NCBI GenBank assembly: GCA_021432635.1
Contig: MU270015.1
Span: 2,834,416 to 2,898,415 of the forward strand
Origin: Thozetella sp. PMI_491
Lineage: Eukaryota; Ascomycota; Sordariomycetes; Chaetosphaeriales; Chaetosphaeriaceae
Length of the DNA stretch: 64,000 nucleotides
Direction: 5' to 3'
Shown here: piece by piece, positions 23,412 through 36,268 of the stretch
Numbering within the stretch: position 1 is the stretch's first letter
How the letters are laid out: the number at the start of each line of letters is the position of its first letter
Program-made: the position numbers and the translations under genes
Notes under the pieces: generated by a model
Database searches by the model: none
Told to the model about the DNA's origin: nothing
What the model saw: the letters and a program-made list of their open reading frames with translations, nothing else

Positions 23412-26400
23412 ATGCTTCTATTCCCTATTCTCTGGCTACTGTTTCTTTTCCGAGTTCTCGGACTACCGTCTCCTCATGGTTCTGCCGGTCGCAAATCGTC
23501 GACCCAGCCTGTCTGCCCTAACGAAGCTTATTCGTAAGCTAAACTCTTCCCTTCCGAGATATTGATCCATTTCTAAGTACCGAAAAGGCCGTTCGACTAC
23601 TCTGTAAAGCTTCGGAGAAGCTCCTATGACGACCTCACTTGTCCAAAGCGTCATGCGTTGGTTGCGAGGCAGAAGGTCGAACAAGACGATTACTCTTGCT
23701 CTGAAAGCAAACCGTGCTCCAATGGTCAGTGTATAGATCAATGTCCTAGTCGACCTAAGGTAGACTAACCAAAGAAGGCGCCTGCTGCTCCAAGGCTTCG
23801 GGATACTGTGGCTATGGCCCTGACTCCTGCGGCACAAATGGGCAGTCGCCTAACGACAAATGCTGGAGCCATTGCGATGCGACGGCAGAATGTGGACGGT
23901 AAGTTAATCAGAATACTATTGGTGGTATGTGAAGCTAACATTTCGCAGGTATGCGAAGGTGCCCGGCCAAAAATGTCCTCTAAACGTGTAAGTCTGAGAT
24001 CCTCACCGCAAGCGTAAATCGGGCTAACGGCTCTCAGATGCTGCAGCCAGTTTGGGTTCTGTGGCATGTCGAGCGAGTTCTGTGCAGAAACGAGCAACCC
24101 GAACACAACCTGTCAGAGCAATTGTCAACAGCCGGGGTCAGGAGCATCCGGCGGCGATGTACAGAAGCGCGTCATCGGCTATTACGAGGCATGGGTGGCT
24201 GACAGGGCCTGCAATGGCATGGTGAGTTCGCAGGACTATCTCTCTGCGAATGTCCCGGCAATGCTAACACTCATTAACAACCTAGTCCATCAGTCAAATT
24301 CCCGTGAACGCACTCACACATCTCCATTTTGCCTTCGCCTACATCACGCCTGGCAGCTTCCAGATCGTGCCCATGGACGGAGTCGACGCGTCCGTGCTTC
24401 AGGATTTCACCGCCATTAAGAGCAAGAACAGCGGTCTCAAGACCATCATCTCAATTGGCGGCTGGTCCTTTAGTGACAATGGTACCGCAACCCAGCCACT
24501 CTTTGGAGAGATTGCAGCCAGTTCTGCGAACCGGGCGACGTTCATTAGCAATCTCTTGGAATTTATGAGGCAGTATGCGTTTGACGGCGTCGATTTTGAC
24601 TGGGGTCAGTTGTCTTCCCCCCCGAGACCGTCCTTTTGGCTGATTTTACTAACAATGGACCAGAATATCCCGGAGCGGGCGATCGAGGAGGAAACCCAGA
24701 CGACGGCAAGAACTTTGTAACCCTGCTCCAGGAACTGAAGAGTGCGATTGGCAATGAGCCTATCCCTTACGTAGTTTCGTTCACGGCCCCTACCAGTTAC
24801 TGGTACTTGCGGAATTTTGATCTCTCTGCCGTCGATCATGTAGACTGGATCAATGTCATGAGCTACGATCTACATGGCGTCTGGGATGCTACTGATCCGA
24901 TCGGCAATGTGGTATTGTCACACACCAATCTCACAGAAATCAACCTTGCTTTTGACCTCTTCTGGAGGAACAATATTCCCGCGGCCAAGCTCAACCTAGG
25001 ACTAGGTTTCTATGGCCGGTCTTTCCAGCTTTCTGACCCGGCCTGCTCTAAGCCCGGCTGTCAGTTCAAGGGCGGTGCTGCCCCTGGGCCCTGCACAGCC
25101 AACTCGGGGACTTTAGCGTACTTCGAAATCATGGACATTGTCAACCAGAAGCAACTCACCCCTTACTACGACAAAGAGGCACAGGCTAAATACATCATAT
25201 GGGATAACGACCAATGGGTCTCTTATGACGACGAGGATACCTTCAAAGCCAAAATTGACTTTTCTAACAAGCTTGGCCTAGGAGGCCTGCTCATTTGGTC
25301 AATTGACCAAGACACGCAGTCATTAGATGCCTTAAAAGCCGTGCTCGGTAACAAGGGCATTGATGCTTTCAAGGATACTGCCGACAACGCAGCCTACTGG
25401 CAGGAGATCGGCGCTCAGGACTGCTATGTCACCGACTGCGGCGGAAGCTGCAAGACGGGCTTCATCAAAATCACAAACCAGCCTTGTGGCTCCGCAACCC
25501 CTGTCTTCAGGCACTCCTCCGAGAAGGATTCGCAGCTCTGCTGCCCGCTCGCAGCGGCCCCGAACGCAAAGGACTGTACTTGGCGCGGGACAGCGCCGTC
25601 CTGCAACGGGCATTGCCACGATGGAGAGGTGGCCCTAGAGCTGAATCGCTGGGGCGACGGAAAGTACTGTGAGGACGGCAACAAGGTCTACTGCTGCCAA
25701 GAGCAGGCCGTCGAGAACACCTGTTACTGGACGGGTGTCGGTGGAAATTGCAACAATGACGACCTGCCGTTGACGTTTGCCGGCACATTCCTGGAGACGA
25801 TCGCTGATATCGCATCCCTGGGAGGTTTGTTCGGCCACGCGCTGGCCGACTTTCTTGATGGCGTCGATATGGATTTGCGAAAGCTATATTGCTGCTCCGC
25901 GGACATGATGAAAGAATGGACCAACTGCGGCTGGCATGGCCAACCTGGCTCTTGCTTTGACAAGTCAGTTTTCCTACATCCGTTGTTGTCATTTTTGTCG
26001 ACTTGGGGGCAATTGGAACTCTTGCTCTCTCGACCCCCCCACCCCCAAAGCTCTATACGCTAATACTGATGCATGAGCAGCCACTGCGACACCGGCCATC
26101 AGGTGCAACTCACTTCCAGTGACTATGGAGCCGGCCAGAGCTGCGCGCCGCGCCTGGAGCGTACTCGCGTCTTCTGCTGCGATCCCTCCGGCGGGAAGAG
26201 CCCGTTCCTGCCAGTGCCGCTCGAGTATCTGTTCCCTCACCCCCCGACAGGAGACGGCGTTGATACCGACTTCGACCTCCAAATTGACGATACCTGGGGC
26301 ACGGGCCACGACGAAACCAACGACCATGATGACCCTGACGATGCTTCCTTTGGTTTCTGGGTCATGACGAGCCCCGAGGAAATACAGATCTCGATGGATA

Positions 26401-29293
26401 AGCGAGACGGCTCGCACTGGGAGCTCTTCAACTGCCACGATGCCTCGAGCGAGGAGGTCCAAACCGTGCAGGCCGTGTGCACAGATCTCTCCGAGAGCAG
26501 CAACTGCTACAAGATCGGCCTAGGTCATGGAGTACCAGGCACGATTCTCGAGATGCCTCGCGGACAAGGTTGTGGGCCGGCGAAGTATGCCGTCGCCGTG
26601 TCGATGGAGCCGTCCGAGAACCAGACCTTGCCGCAGCATATCAGCCGACGAATGACAGGGAAGCTTCCAGTAGTATACGATCTCACTTTTGACTACGACT
26701 GGAGGCGCGTGCCGAGAGACCTTGGCGATACGCAGGTCCGAGTAGACTACAGCAATGAAGTGGTAGGTGTCTGCCAACGAGAAAGTCCGACGACGGGGCT
26801 TCTACTAACAGCGCGTAGGGTTACTGGGACAATGTTGTCAATAAAGCTGCCAAGCACAAGAAGATGAAGAAACGGTCTCTCGAAGAAATGGGCGGCTCGC
26901 ACCGACGCTGGCTTGAGGAAGAGTGGCGTGACGATCTACACATGGGAGCGCTCAGCCGCGAGGAGTTACACAAGCGATGGGTCCGTTCTTCTCACTGTTT
27001 CGTATCTCTCTTCGCTCACTACGATGCTGATAGTAGAACTAGTTTGGTTCGGACGTCATTTCCTGGCTCAGGGGTCTTCTTAATATCAACATCAAGCCCA
27101 CTTTCCACCACGACTATGAGGATTTCGTCACGGCCATCATTTTACAGGACCATTGGAGCTGCAGCCCGACACCACAGACCACGCTCACGGCCACGATCTC
27201 TGCCAAGGCGAGTGCGAATATTAAGGTCTCATCTTCCTTCGGCATGACAATCATCACAACGCTCCAGTTCCTAGACCTTAGTAACTCTTATGTCTTCCTC
27301 AAAACTAGCGGCGAGATATCCGCTATCTTCACTGTCGACGCTTTGTTCAAAGCCGAATTTGACAGCAAGGAGTTCACCCTCGCCACGCTTCCGTTTCCGG
27401 GGGCGTCGTTCAGCATTCCAAAGCTGCTGACGGTCGGTCCCAAGTTCGTGCTAAACGCACAGGCGGTGGCTAAACTTCAGTTTGCCGGACACTTTGAAAC
27501 TAAGGTCGACATCGCCAGTTGGGACTTCCGTCAGACCTACCCCGATCAAGGCAGCGAGTTCGATCCAGACCCGCTCTCGACGCCGCAGCGCGACTTCGAC
27601 ATCAAGGGCCTGCAGCCGCCCACCTTCAACGCAAGCGTCACAGCCGAAGGAGAGATCACAGCATATCTGAAGCCGACTCTCAGCTTCGGTATCGAGTTTG
27701 ACAAACGTTGGAACATCGGTAAATGCACAGCCGAGCTTGTCGCCAATGGCTATGTCCGCCTGCGCGCAAAGGCCGACTTCCTCAGCAGCACCTGTCCCTT
27801 CTCCTACGGCGTTGATGCCGGCGCGGTACTGACCGCCCGCGCCACGGCCCCGGACTCGTTCAAATGGAACCCTCGGTCGATAGACTTCTTCCCTATCGAG
27901 CGAAACCTCATCCCGGGTGATGGGACCGACATGGTCTGTGTGGGCGGCTCATCGTCCAAGCGTGCCGAGATTGGCGGTTGGGACGGCAGCCCTTATCTGC
28001 TCGATAGCGGCATCGAGCGGAGGTCTGGTGCAGATTTGGGCCTTCTCGAGAAGCGTGGTGCGACTTATGGGCCATTCTTCCACATCCCGGGTCTGGGCCA
28101 ATTGTGCCCGGGTGGTGGAGACACCGCGAATACGCCTTGCAGCGCCCTGAAAGGATATGACGATGATCAGCTTAATGATCCGCAGTTCAACGGTCAGCTT
28201 AAGCGAAGTATACCACACGCCCTGGGTGAGGACACTGATCATATCGGGTGGCCCTTTAACGAGACGCTGCATGAAGAATTTCATTTTCTCGAAAAGCGCG
28301 GGGGAACAGAGTTTTACGATATTTGTGTCGGTGATGACAAAATGCAGTACATGACTCCTGCGTATCCAGAGGGCACTACTCTCTATGATAGCGACGATTG
28401 GACCGACTGTACAAACTTTGGATTCGACGTTCAGACCGCTCAGGCACAGGGCCATAACTACATCGCGGAACATATTCTTGAGGTATGTGATTCCCAAATC
28501 GTTCCTTCATCTCTATCGCCGCGGGGCTGACTCGGACGCTGCTAGCGCCAAATGATCCAACAATTCGTAGCACGATACATCCAGGGGAGAGGTGATCCGA
28601 ACGGCTTCAAGAACAGCTACTGCAAGTATGTGAAGTTCTTCTGGACCGGCCAGAATGGGCGTATAGGCGGCTCCTGGGCCTGGGATGTGGTCGCGTCTGC
28701 ATATCCATCCAATGCAGCCAATGGCGGGGAGATGGTTCGAACCGAGGCTGAGATAAACCAAGCGAAAGCTCGGGTAAGACATGTTATTTGATGCTACTTG
28801 GCTGATACTAACGGCGAACCCGATATAGGCATTTAAAAGCGGAACTGCGATCAACGACAACGACAGAATGAGGCCGTGGGTCCAAAGCGAGCCAGAACGC
28901 GTGGTTAAGAACCTCAAAGACGTCATCCTCGCCATCAAGTACATGGCGACGCCGACCATTAATACGAATTACCACAACCAGGGACTACGGGTAGCAGCAC
29001 AATTCGCAACGGCCGAGCAAGGGTTGCAGAACAACTATGCCTCGACAAACACGCCATATACCATCCAGGGCTTTAACCAGATGTGGCTTCAGTTCATGCG
29101 AGACTACACGAACGAAGTGATCGGTAAATTCGAGGCGTACCTCAATTTGTGGTCCGGGAGCCTTGTGGTTTGGCTCCCTCGTCAGGGCGAGACTCCTACG
29201 GCGGCTCAGCAACCATTGGTGGACAAGATCAATGCTGTTCGGGCAGAGGTTGACAGAATCACCGCGGGCCAGTTGTTTCCTAATCCGTTCTAA
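23412..29293 (+). CDS. GH18 chitinase, subgroup C (class V) type, with chitin-binding modules
   Basis: Twelve exons join in frame to 1,732 aa: 23412-23533, 23588-23724, 23778-23898, 23949-23987, 24038-24221, 24286-24604, 24664-25963, 26081-26762, 26819-26980, 27043-28482, 28546-28773 and 28829-29293. The signal peptide is MLLFPILWLLFLFRVLG. Two hevein-type (ChtBD1) modules follow: about 80-125 (CCSKASGYCGYGPDSCG) and 133-165 (CCSQFGFCGMSSEFC). The GH18 barrel starts at KRVIGYYEAW (about 182) and has GGWSFSD and the catalytic DGVDFDWE (301-308); the acid/base Glu308 codon is split by an intron at 24605-24663. A Cys-rich region (about 560-760) and a large uncharacterised C-terminal part follow. 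Hydrolyses beta-1,4 GlcNAc polymers. The exon 1-2 join (acceptor at 23587) is less certain than the rest. It is the longest gene here and is intact. Confidence 0.9.
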
Positions 29294-30307
29294 TTGAAGG
29301 CAGCCTGGCGGAGTTGCAAACGCCGCGTATAGCTCCTTAGCTTATCTTGTAACATGTATGGTAACGGCTTGGGCAATATGTGCGTAACAAATGGAAGAGA
29401 TTCATGATACCAACAACATCCGATGTGCCCTTCCAGGCTCTCATAGCCGAATCTTTACTCACCCGCAAGTAGGTAATAAGGCAGAGGCGCTCGAAGTGTG
29501 GGCCTCTCGCGCAAAGCCGCTCGCAAAAAATTGCAAGTGTGAAGTCCGAATCATCCGGGTTCCGTGCTGATTATAGCACGAGGATCCCGGAGGGTGATGG
29601 AGGCTGCTGAAGTAACAGGAATAACAGGATGCCTGGACGTGGGTCGGTTCGTCAACCGCCATCAGAGCATCGCTAAAGCGTTACCGGAAAGATGGAGACG
29701 CTAGAAGCTAAAAGCACAGAAACCGGAATGCCCACGTTCGCCTTGATTAAGATATCCAGTAAGTGGCGTATACCGTGTAGGAACCTGAAATCCTCCTGCT
29801 ATTTTCGTAACGTAGGCTAGGACGAAACCGGGGCCGCAAAAAATGACTACAGGAGGCCGAAAGACTCGCGGGGCCAATTGAAGCAGGATCATACTGTTCC
29901 GTGAACAGAAATCTTCCTATTGCCAGTATGGTGTCGGTACGGCTGTCCGTAAAATGTTATGGGTATCGCCATTATTTACCATTCTTGTGGAGGGAATCCG
30001 CGCCATTGGCTCGCACTTTTGTTCCTAGGCCTATAACACTGCCACGTCGTCGCCCCACGATGCCCCAGCCTCAAAAAGGCGAACAGAATGAGGTGAGCCT
30101 CGAATTGAGCATAATTCTTTATTTAGAAACATGTCATTGAAATGGCTATAGGCGCATCGCGAGTTGTGTATTCGAAAGCATCTATATAAGACCTCACCGT
30201 CAGTTCCCATCGTAGTCCATTTTTCTTTGCTCATCATCAGCTTAACTCTACAACCTACAACCAACTTCTTGCAACTCTTCCATCCACTAAAACCTCCAAC
30301 CATCAAA
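29294..30307. promoter_or_regulatory. Intergenic with TATA box of the small secreted protein gene
   Basis: About 1 kb with no supported gene. TATATAAG at 30183-30190 sits 118 bases before the start codon at 30308, and a pyrimidine/CAA-rich leader (CAACCATCAAAATG) precedes it, as in strongly expressed secreted-protein genes. Confidence 0.55.
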
Positions 30308-30626
30308 ATGAAGGTCATCGCTGTTTTTCTCGCTCTTGCCGCTGCTGCCATTGCTGGCAACGTTGACGGCGCTCCTTGCGACCAGCCCGGCACCTACTCG
30401 TGCAGCCGCGATCAGAAGACTGCCGTTCAAGGATGGGTGGTGTGCGATGTTACCAACACCTGGCGCTGTGAGTAAAATCTAGCTGATGGGGTACCTAGAA
30501 TACGAACTAACAATCCTTTTACGAACAGGGGGTGGTGAGTGCGATAACGAGACCGTCTGCAAGTTTAACGAGGCGTCTCACAGCCCTTACTGTGTTCCCC
30601 TCGATTTCGAGTTCTCGCGCGCCTAA
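30308..30626 (+). CDS. Small secreted cysteine-rich protein (effector-like)
   Basis: Two exons, 30308-30467 and 30529-30626, with a 61-base intron (GTGAGT...ACTAAC...ACAG); 85 aa. Signal peptide MKVIAVFLALAAAAIAGNVDG. The mature part has six Cys (CDQPGTYSC, WVVCDV, GGECDNETVC, SPYCVP), enough for three disulphides. The segment around the splice join reads NTWRWGGECDNETVC. Similar tiny secreted proteins with a C-terminal SPYCVP-type end occur in many ascomycetes. Function unknown: candidate effector, surface or antimicrobial protein. Good TATA box and leader suggest high, regulated expression. Confidence 0.85.
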
Positions 30627-30964
30627 GAAGCTGGTCAGATGATGGGAGGCCGAGCTTTACTGTCTCGCTAGGCAACTCGAAACCACAAGTTGCATATCTC
30701 TTTCCTACTCTCCTTAATTCCATAATGATTTCCCTTAAAGTCGGCTATGGATGACCGGGCATTTCGGCAGCATTGGTCTGGTATGGGGAAACAATCCAGG
30801 GTGCATGATATACAATAGAATACATTCCTTTTGTTTTATCTCCTCGCATATCAAAGCATTGTATTATCTATCCCAAGAGAATGCGTCGATATGCGCATTT
30901 GTGCTCCGTCACTATTCCTCCTCGTGATTGCCTGTTTGACTTGGAGCGTTTTCTTACTTGGCCG
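30627..30964. other. Convergent 3' region
   Basis: Lies between the stop of the small secreted protein (+) and the stop of the F-box/ankyrin gene (-). AT-rich; likely holds both polyadenylation regions. No gene seen. Confidence 0.4.
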
Positions 30965-32420
30965 TCATTCGTTGTCTACCTTAACCCACGGCAGTATCAG
31001 GTCAGCCATGGATTCCAAGCCCTCCGTTCTTGCCATCTCTAGAATTTCAGGTCCCCGAGATCCAGAGGCAACACCTTTATGCAGCAGGAACTCTACCATG
31101 GTCGTGTGCTCACGCCTGATGGCATTGGTCAGTGTGTAGATCCAGTTCTTGTCGAGTGTAGCCCCCGCATCCAATAGCTTCCGAAATATTGACATGCTAC
31201 CGGCGTTCGCGGCAGCAGTGAGCGGTGATACATGCTTAAATCGCCCCCAGTTATCAGGGTCGGCTCCGCGCTCGAGCAGAAGGTCGACCACGTCCTCGTG
31301 CCAGTTCCAGATGGCCTCTACGAGCGGCCCGGCCATTCCCTCCTCAAGGGGCGGGTCGGCGGCCAGATCGGCTCCGTTATCTAGTAAATACCGCACCATA
31401 TCGAGATGGCCCTTTGCTGCCCTGGCCACCAATTCCTCATCGTCCTCATTTATGAGAGCAGAGTCCGCGGAACTGGTTCCGAAAAACTTCTTCAGGCACT
31501 GATAAATATCGGGCGACCGCGTCTGCATCATCACCGATTTAGCGTAATAACGCTGCTTCCCAAGCGTTGATATAGAACCAGGCTCTTCTGTTCCACCCTG
31601 CACCTCCCCGGCCTCATCTTGTTGCTTATGGTCTCCCGAGGATGGGGAAAGGGCGAACTGAACTAGGGCAAAATCGCCTCTCGCCACTGCTCCGTCAAGT
31701 AGCCCAGGCTCCCTCTTCGAGCGAAGGACCCAATCTAGGGCAGGATCAGGCTCTTCAGAATCGGGTAAATGGTCTTGCAAAATACTGATCATGTCGACCT
31801 GACCGGTCCAAGCAGCAATATACATTGGCGTGGGGAAGAAGCCATTCTGTCTGGTCGGATCATAGCCCTGGCTGAGGAGATCGCCGACTAGAGCCTTGCA
31901 TCCGAAGTAGGTTGCTGCCGATAAAAGGAACGGACCTGGGCTGGCCAACTTGGTTCCTTGGGTATAGTAGATCGCCCGCCCACCTCGCTCCAATGCGAGC
32001 CAGCAGAGCCCTTTGAGAACTGCATCGAGATCCAGGTGCCGATCTTCTCGTTGTGTCTCACATTCGCGGAGTATATTCTTCGCTAGATTTCGCATCTCGA
32101 CAAAGAAACCTGATGACTCGTCTGTCTCGTTGTGACACCTGATGGCCAGGTAGTCACGCCAGAGAATATCGGCGCCATAGGACTTGCAATTGTGCCAGTC
32201 CAAGTGCTCGACATCGTCTAGTATCCTTGTATCATATAGGACTGGTCGGAATGCGACATAGAATGCTTCTTTTTGGAATCAGAAATGCAAATCGCTCAGA
32301 GGTGGGCTTTGTCTTACTGCACACAAGCTTTAGTCGTAAGGCTCGCGGGAGACTGCGTGCTAGAATGCTGAAATAGAGGATTTTATTCAGAAGCTCTGGG
32401 GGAAGATCGAGAATGTGCAT
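30965..32420 (-). CDS. F-box/ankyrin-repeat protein
   Basis: Two exons, 32420-32318 and 32268-30965, with a 49-base intron (GTAAGA...AAAAAG), joined in frame to 468 aa. The N-terminus MHILDLPPELLNKILYFSI is an F-box. Splicing yields LKLVCSKAFYVAFRPVLYDT, the usual F-box to ankyrin linker in fungi. Ankyrin repeats fill the C-terminal half (for example MYIAAWTGQVDMISILQDH, MVRYLLDNGADLAADPP, VVDLLLERGADPDNWG, HTTMVEFLLHKG). By family, such proteins may recruit substrates to SCF ligases through the ankyrin part; substrate unknown. Confidence 0.85.
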
Positions 32421-33667
32421 GACGCAGTGTCGTGATCTAGGCAGCGATTAAGCTAATAGTTGAGGTGAGAATACCTACCTTCAGTAGTTCGACTGTAGGA
32501 TGCGTCTAGCCTGCGTTTTGTCTGTATCGACTACCTGGCTCTTGTTGGGTCAAGAGGGGGTGGCTGGAAGCAGCTTGGTAGCTCCGGGCGAAACAGCAAG
32601 CCACAGTGGCGCCTGGTGCACAGCCCAGTTTAGGAGATTTCCAGGGCAGAAATGAAGCGACACCAATTACGTGCGCAGCTCAGCCAAGCAGCCAGCAAAA
32701 CTTCCCCATTCAAGGGCCCGTCACTGCAATATCTGACCCATCAACGGCTGCAAATCTCAGTGCCAGGCGTATGTTATGATGCGCCCAATTATATAATGCC
32801 ATTTCTTCGTATCTCCTCTTTGAAGACTAAGGAGTCATCGCGCTTGCATCTCGTTGCGGAGATGTACCGACGAGGTCGCATAGCATGCTCTTATCGAATC
32901 CTCAACTTATAGGTCCGTATGACCCATAAAGGAGCAAAATATATTCCAGGTACACAGGTGAGATGGAAGCCCAAGAAACGACATGTAGCCTTTGTTTATG
33001 TAGTCAAGGGGATGGCATTTCCGTTGAAACGGACAAGACGAGCCCTAGCCGAGGTGATATGCTTCCCTGTCGGCATGCCTGCCCCTAAACTCCAGTACCC
33101 TGGCATGTTCCGATATCACTGCCGTACCAGAGATTGCTAGCTACGTAGGATCCAGACGACTATGCTCCACCACAAGCTTCTTTTCGCGAGAGGCATTGGC
33201 GCGTTCGCTTTATTTGTAAGCCCGAGTGGGGCCAGCGGAGCCCGGGATGATTGCTTGTGTGGGGAACGGACCGACATGGTCAACACCATTATCCCGATGC
33301 GGATGCACGTAGTCTAGTAACAGGCCGCGTCCGACGACAAGCAAGACTCGGGTGCTAGGGTGGCTGCGAAACCTCGCCCTGGCACCGTGTACGTCCCTCC
33401 CAAGCAGCTTAGTCGACATGCCTAACGCAGGCCTATCGGCCGCTCGTAGCCGAATATGGCCACCGGCTCGCAAGCTCACATAATCAGACTTATCGCCGGT
33501 CTACAGAGACAGTTGCGAGGCTTATCCCATCCTAGTCCACCTCATTTTGCAACTATGGCGGCGCAGTATTCTACTTTCCCTATTTATACCTCCAACCGCA
33601 TCGCCCATCTTCCTCAGTCCCAGTGGCGGTCTAGGCCTAGCTTGCTCCCCAGTGACGCGCTTATACC
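32421..33667. promoter_or_regulatory. Divergent intergenic region
   Basis: 1.25 kb between the F-box/ankyrin start and the hydrolase start. Short frames occur on both strands but none is recognisable. TATTTATA at 33582-33589 lies about 80 bases before the hydrolase ATG and may be its TATA element. Confidence 0.4.
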
Positions 33668-34787
33668 ATGCTTTCCTCCCGTTTCTCCTACCTCTCGTTG
33701 GGCCTCGTGGCCTCGCTCGCGGCTCGCCTCGGTTGTGCACTTCAGGAATTTGATAGTTGGCCACACCAGCGCATCGCGCTCGATAAGGTCAGCATTCATT
33801 TCCGCTACGCCGGCACAGGGCCGCCTCTGCTGCTTGTCCACGGCAACCCGCAGTACAGCCTGACCTGGCGGACCATCGGGCCGATCCTCGCCGAGAAGTA
33901 CACAGTGATCGCTCCAGACAACCGCGGTGCGGGCGACTCCTCGATCCCGCCCGATGGTGACTACACAGCAGCGTCGTCGGCCGAGGATTTGAAAGCCGTC
34001 CTCGACTTCCTCAACATCACCTCGGCGTATGTCTTCTCCCATGACAAGGGCACCGGCATGGCCTACGCGCTAGCCGCAAAGTATCCATCGCTCGTTCGGA
34101 TGCTGGGTGTGTCCGAATACATCCTACCGGGATTCGGTTATGCGGAAACAAGTGGCCTGGCCCCCTACTGGGATCTTTACCAAAACTGGCAGCTGGCCTT
34201 CTTCGGGGTGACGGACGCAGCCGAGTTCTTCATCTCTGGAAAGGAGCGCCAAATGCTAGAGTGGTATTTCTTCCACGGCAGCTACTCCGGCGGGTTGAGC
34301 GTCCCGAACGATGTGGTCACGAGCTATACCGACTCCATCTCCAAGCCCGGCTTCTTGCGCGCCATGCTGGGGCCGTTTAGCGCGCAAACCGTCGCCGCAG
34401 ACACCGAGTTCTTTAATAGCACTCTCGGCACGAACCCAGTGACGATGCCGGTGCTCGCGCTCGGGGGGGAGGCTAGCATGGGAGTGGCTCTGGAACTGGG
34501 CTACTCTGCCGTTACTGCCAATCTGACCACCGACATAGTGCCAAAGGCTGGCCACTGGATCGGTAAGTGCAAAATATCCGCATACCACCGGCACTGTCAT
34601 CTCGCTAACAGAGGGTCGTGTAGCGGACGAAAACCCTACTTGGGTTGCCGGTCGTATTGCACGCTTCCTCGCAGAGGATCCGACTCCGCTGCCGTCAGTG
34701 AACTTGTCGTCCTTGGCAGATCAAGTTACCTTGACTATTGGTTTCCTTGGGACCCTCGGAAATGCAGCCCTGTACGTCGGGATTTAA
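33668..34787 (+). CDS. Secreted alpha/beta hydrolase (epoxide hydrolase/dehalogenase-like)
   Basis: Two exons, 33668-34562 and 34624-34787, with a 61-base intron (GTAAGT...GTGTAG), 352 aa. An N-terminal signal sequence (YLSLGLVASLAARLGCA) is followed by an alpha/beta hydrolase fold: oxyanion HGNP at 58-61, nucleophile Asp126 in SHDKGTG, and catalytic His296 in AGHWIADENP, where IADE is created by splicing. An Asp nucleophile places it in the epoxide hydrolase/haloalkane dehalogenase group rather than with esterases. Without splicing the frame reads through into unrelated residues, which supports the intron. Three NxS/T sites fit a secreted glycoprotein. Substrate unknown. Confidence 0.85.
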
Positions 34788-35000
34788 TGGTATACCTACA
34801 CAGTGAACCTTCTCTCGGTGGCGCCCAAACCATCGCTCTAATAGATAGAAGCGGGATAATCATGGGAGATGAGGGCTCGCCAGGAGCAGCTGTCCTGCTC
34901 AATCGGGATGTAAGCTGACTTCACGCGACACCATGCCAAGATCCCCGCACCCGGAAGTTGGACGATCGTCCGAAGCGCTGACTAAGATGGACGTCACTTG

Positions 35001-35008
35001 ATATAAAA
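35001..35008 (+). promoter_or_regulatory. TATA box of the GNAT-like gene
   Basis: ATATAAAA lies 85 bases upstream of the start codon at 35093, in the 305-base gap after the hydrolase gene. Confidence 0.5.
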
Positions 35009-35092
35009 GCTTGAGACACCTCTTGTTCGAGATTAGTCTATTCCTCCTTGTCTTCCAATAAATCGTATTATCATAATTCGCGGCTAGCAAAT

Positions 35093-35856
35093 ATGGCAAT
35101 CCGCTTGCTCACAATCGATGACCTTCACAAAATCGAAAACTATGTCGTGGAGCTGACATGGATGGACAATTTCCACTGGTTCTTCTTCCCCGGGAAATGG
35201 GAGCATTCAGCCGATTATCGACGATGGTGGAGTGCATATCTGCGAGACACCTTATTGCGGCCTGATTGTTTCGTTTATGGCGTTGAAGGGGCGAATGGGG
35301 AAATCCTAGCCTGGGCGGCTTTAGATACCAATGGGATCCCGCCCGTAGGGATCAACCTACGCAAGGACTCAAGGAGACAGCGTACGTTCTTCGGCTCGCA
35401 ATTATAGAACCTGGCTGAGTCGAGTCGACCGCGTCACAGGAGTACCGGATTATGCTGCTAACCTGTCCCACAGAAAGACTGCGCAGGTACTACGCCATAA
35501 AGACGAAGATCATGACCCACCTGCGACGGAACAAGGCTGCAGATACCGAGCGTCTTGGAATATGGAGAACGGCAGGCTACCCGGTGCTAAAGAAACGGAT
35601 GGAGCTACGCGACAAGCCGGGTTGGCTTGGATTTGAGATCTTCTTCGCGCCTACTCTTCAGCCCGTCGAGAGGGAGGAGGTTGCAGAAGCGGTGCTGGAG
35701 TACGGGAAGTCGCAGGCTCGCAAGGCCGGTGTGCTGTACTGGCAGGGATGCACCGACATTGAAAAGATTGAGTTAGAGAAGCGCGGCTTTAGTTTCGACG
35801 CCAGAGTTCCCGTTGGGGTAGTTGCCGCCGTTTTGCTCGTCTGGGACGCCGATTGA
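35093..35856 (+). CDS. GNAT-like acetyltransferase family protein
   Basis: Two exons, 35093-35381 and 35474-35856, with a 92-base intron (GTACGT...CCCACAG), 223 aa. The start MAIRLLTIDDLHKIENYV is the usual N-terminus of fungal GNAT-like proteins. The C-terminal half ends with DIEKIELEKRGFSFDARV, matching the last helix and strand of the fold. The central acetyl-CoA loop (Q/RxxGxG/A) is not obvious, so activity is uncertain. No partner genes; convergent with PHO89. Confidence 0.6.
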
Positions 35857-36268
35857 TTGCGATGAGAAAGTCAAGTCGCCAGGATATATATGGATATTTG
35901 ATTACTATTTAACATATCATTCCTAGATAGAAAACGGCCAATTAAGCTAGGTCATCGTGCCACAGAGTGCCAGCGCCCACGCATTATCGTCCGCTGACGT
36001 CCAAGAATCCAGGGTCAATCAGATTATGGTTGGTATCAATAGGCTCACTCGATTATCAGAATATGAACACGATGTTTTTTTTTTAAAAAAAAGTACATCA
36101 AGAAATTAAACTCGACCTACTAATCAACTACAGCAGTGCCACAGCCTTGTCAGAGGAGCCATGAGTCAGAGCTGCTTCCACCATCTATCCTACCCCATAT
36201 TACGATTTGTATCTAGAACTTCTTATACCTAGCCTCTTCGTGAAGCTAGGTGGTAATGAACCGGCCAA
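35857..36268. terminator. Shared 3' region of the GNAT-like and PHO89 genes
   Basis: AT-rich convergent region, 412 bases. A run of ten T followed by eight A (about 36075-36092) lies near its centre and could serve 3' end formation on both strands. No gene seen. Confidence 0.45.

Noticed and set aside
30468-30528. Reading the small secreted protein as ending at the first TAA after CGCTGT
   Set aside because: It would stop inside a good GTGAGT donor and lose three cysteines; the spliced form continues in frame to a natural end.
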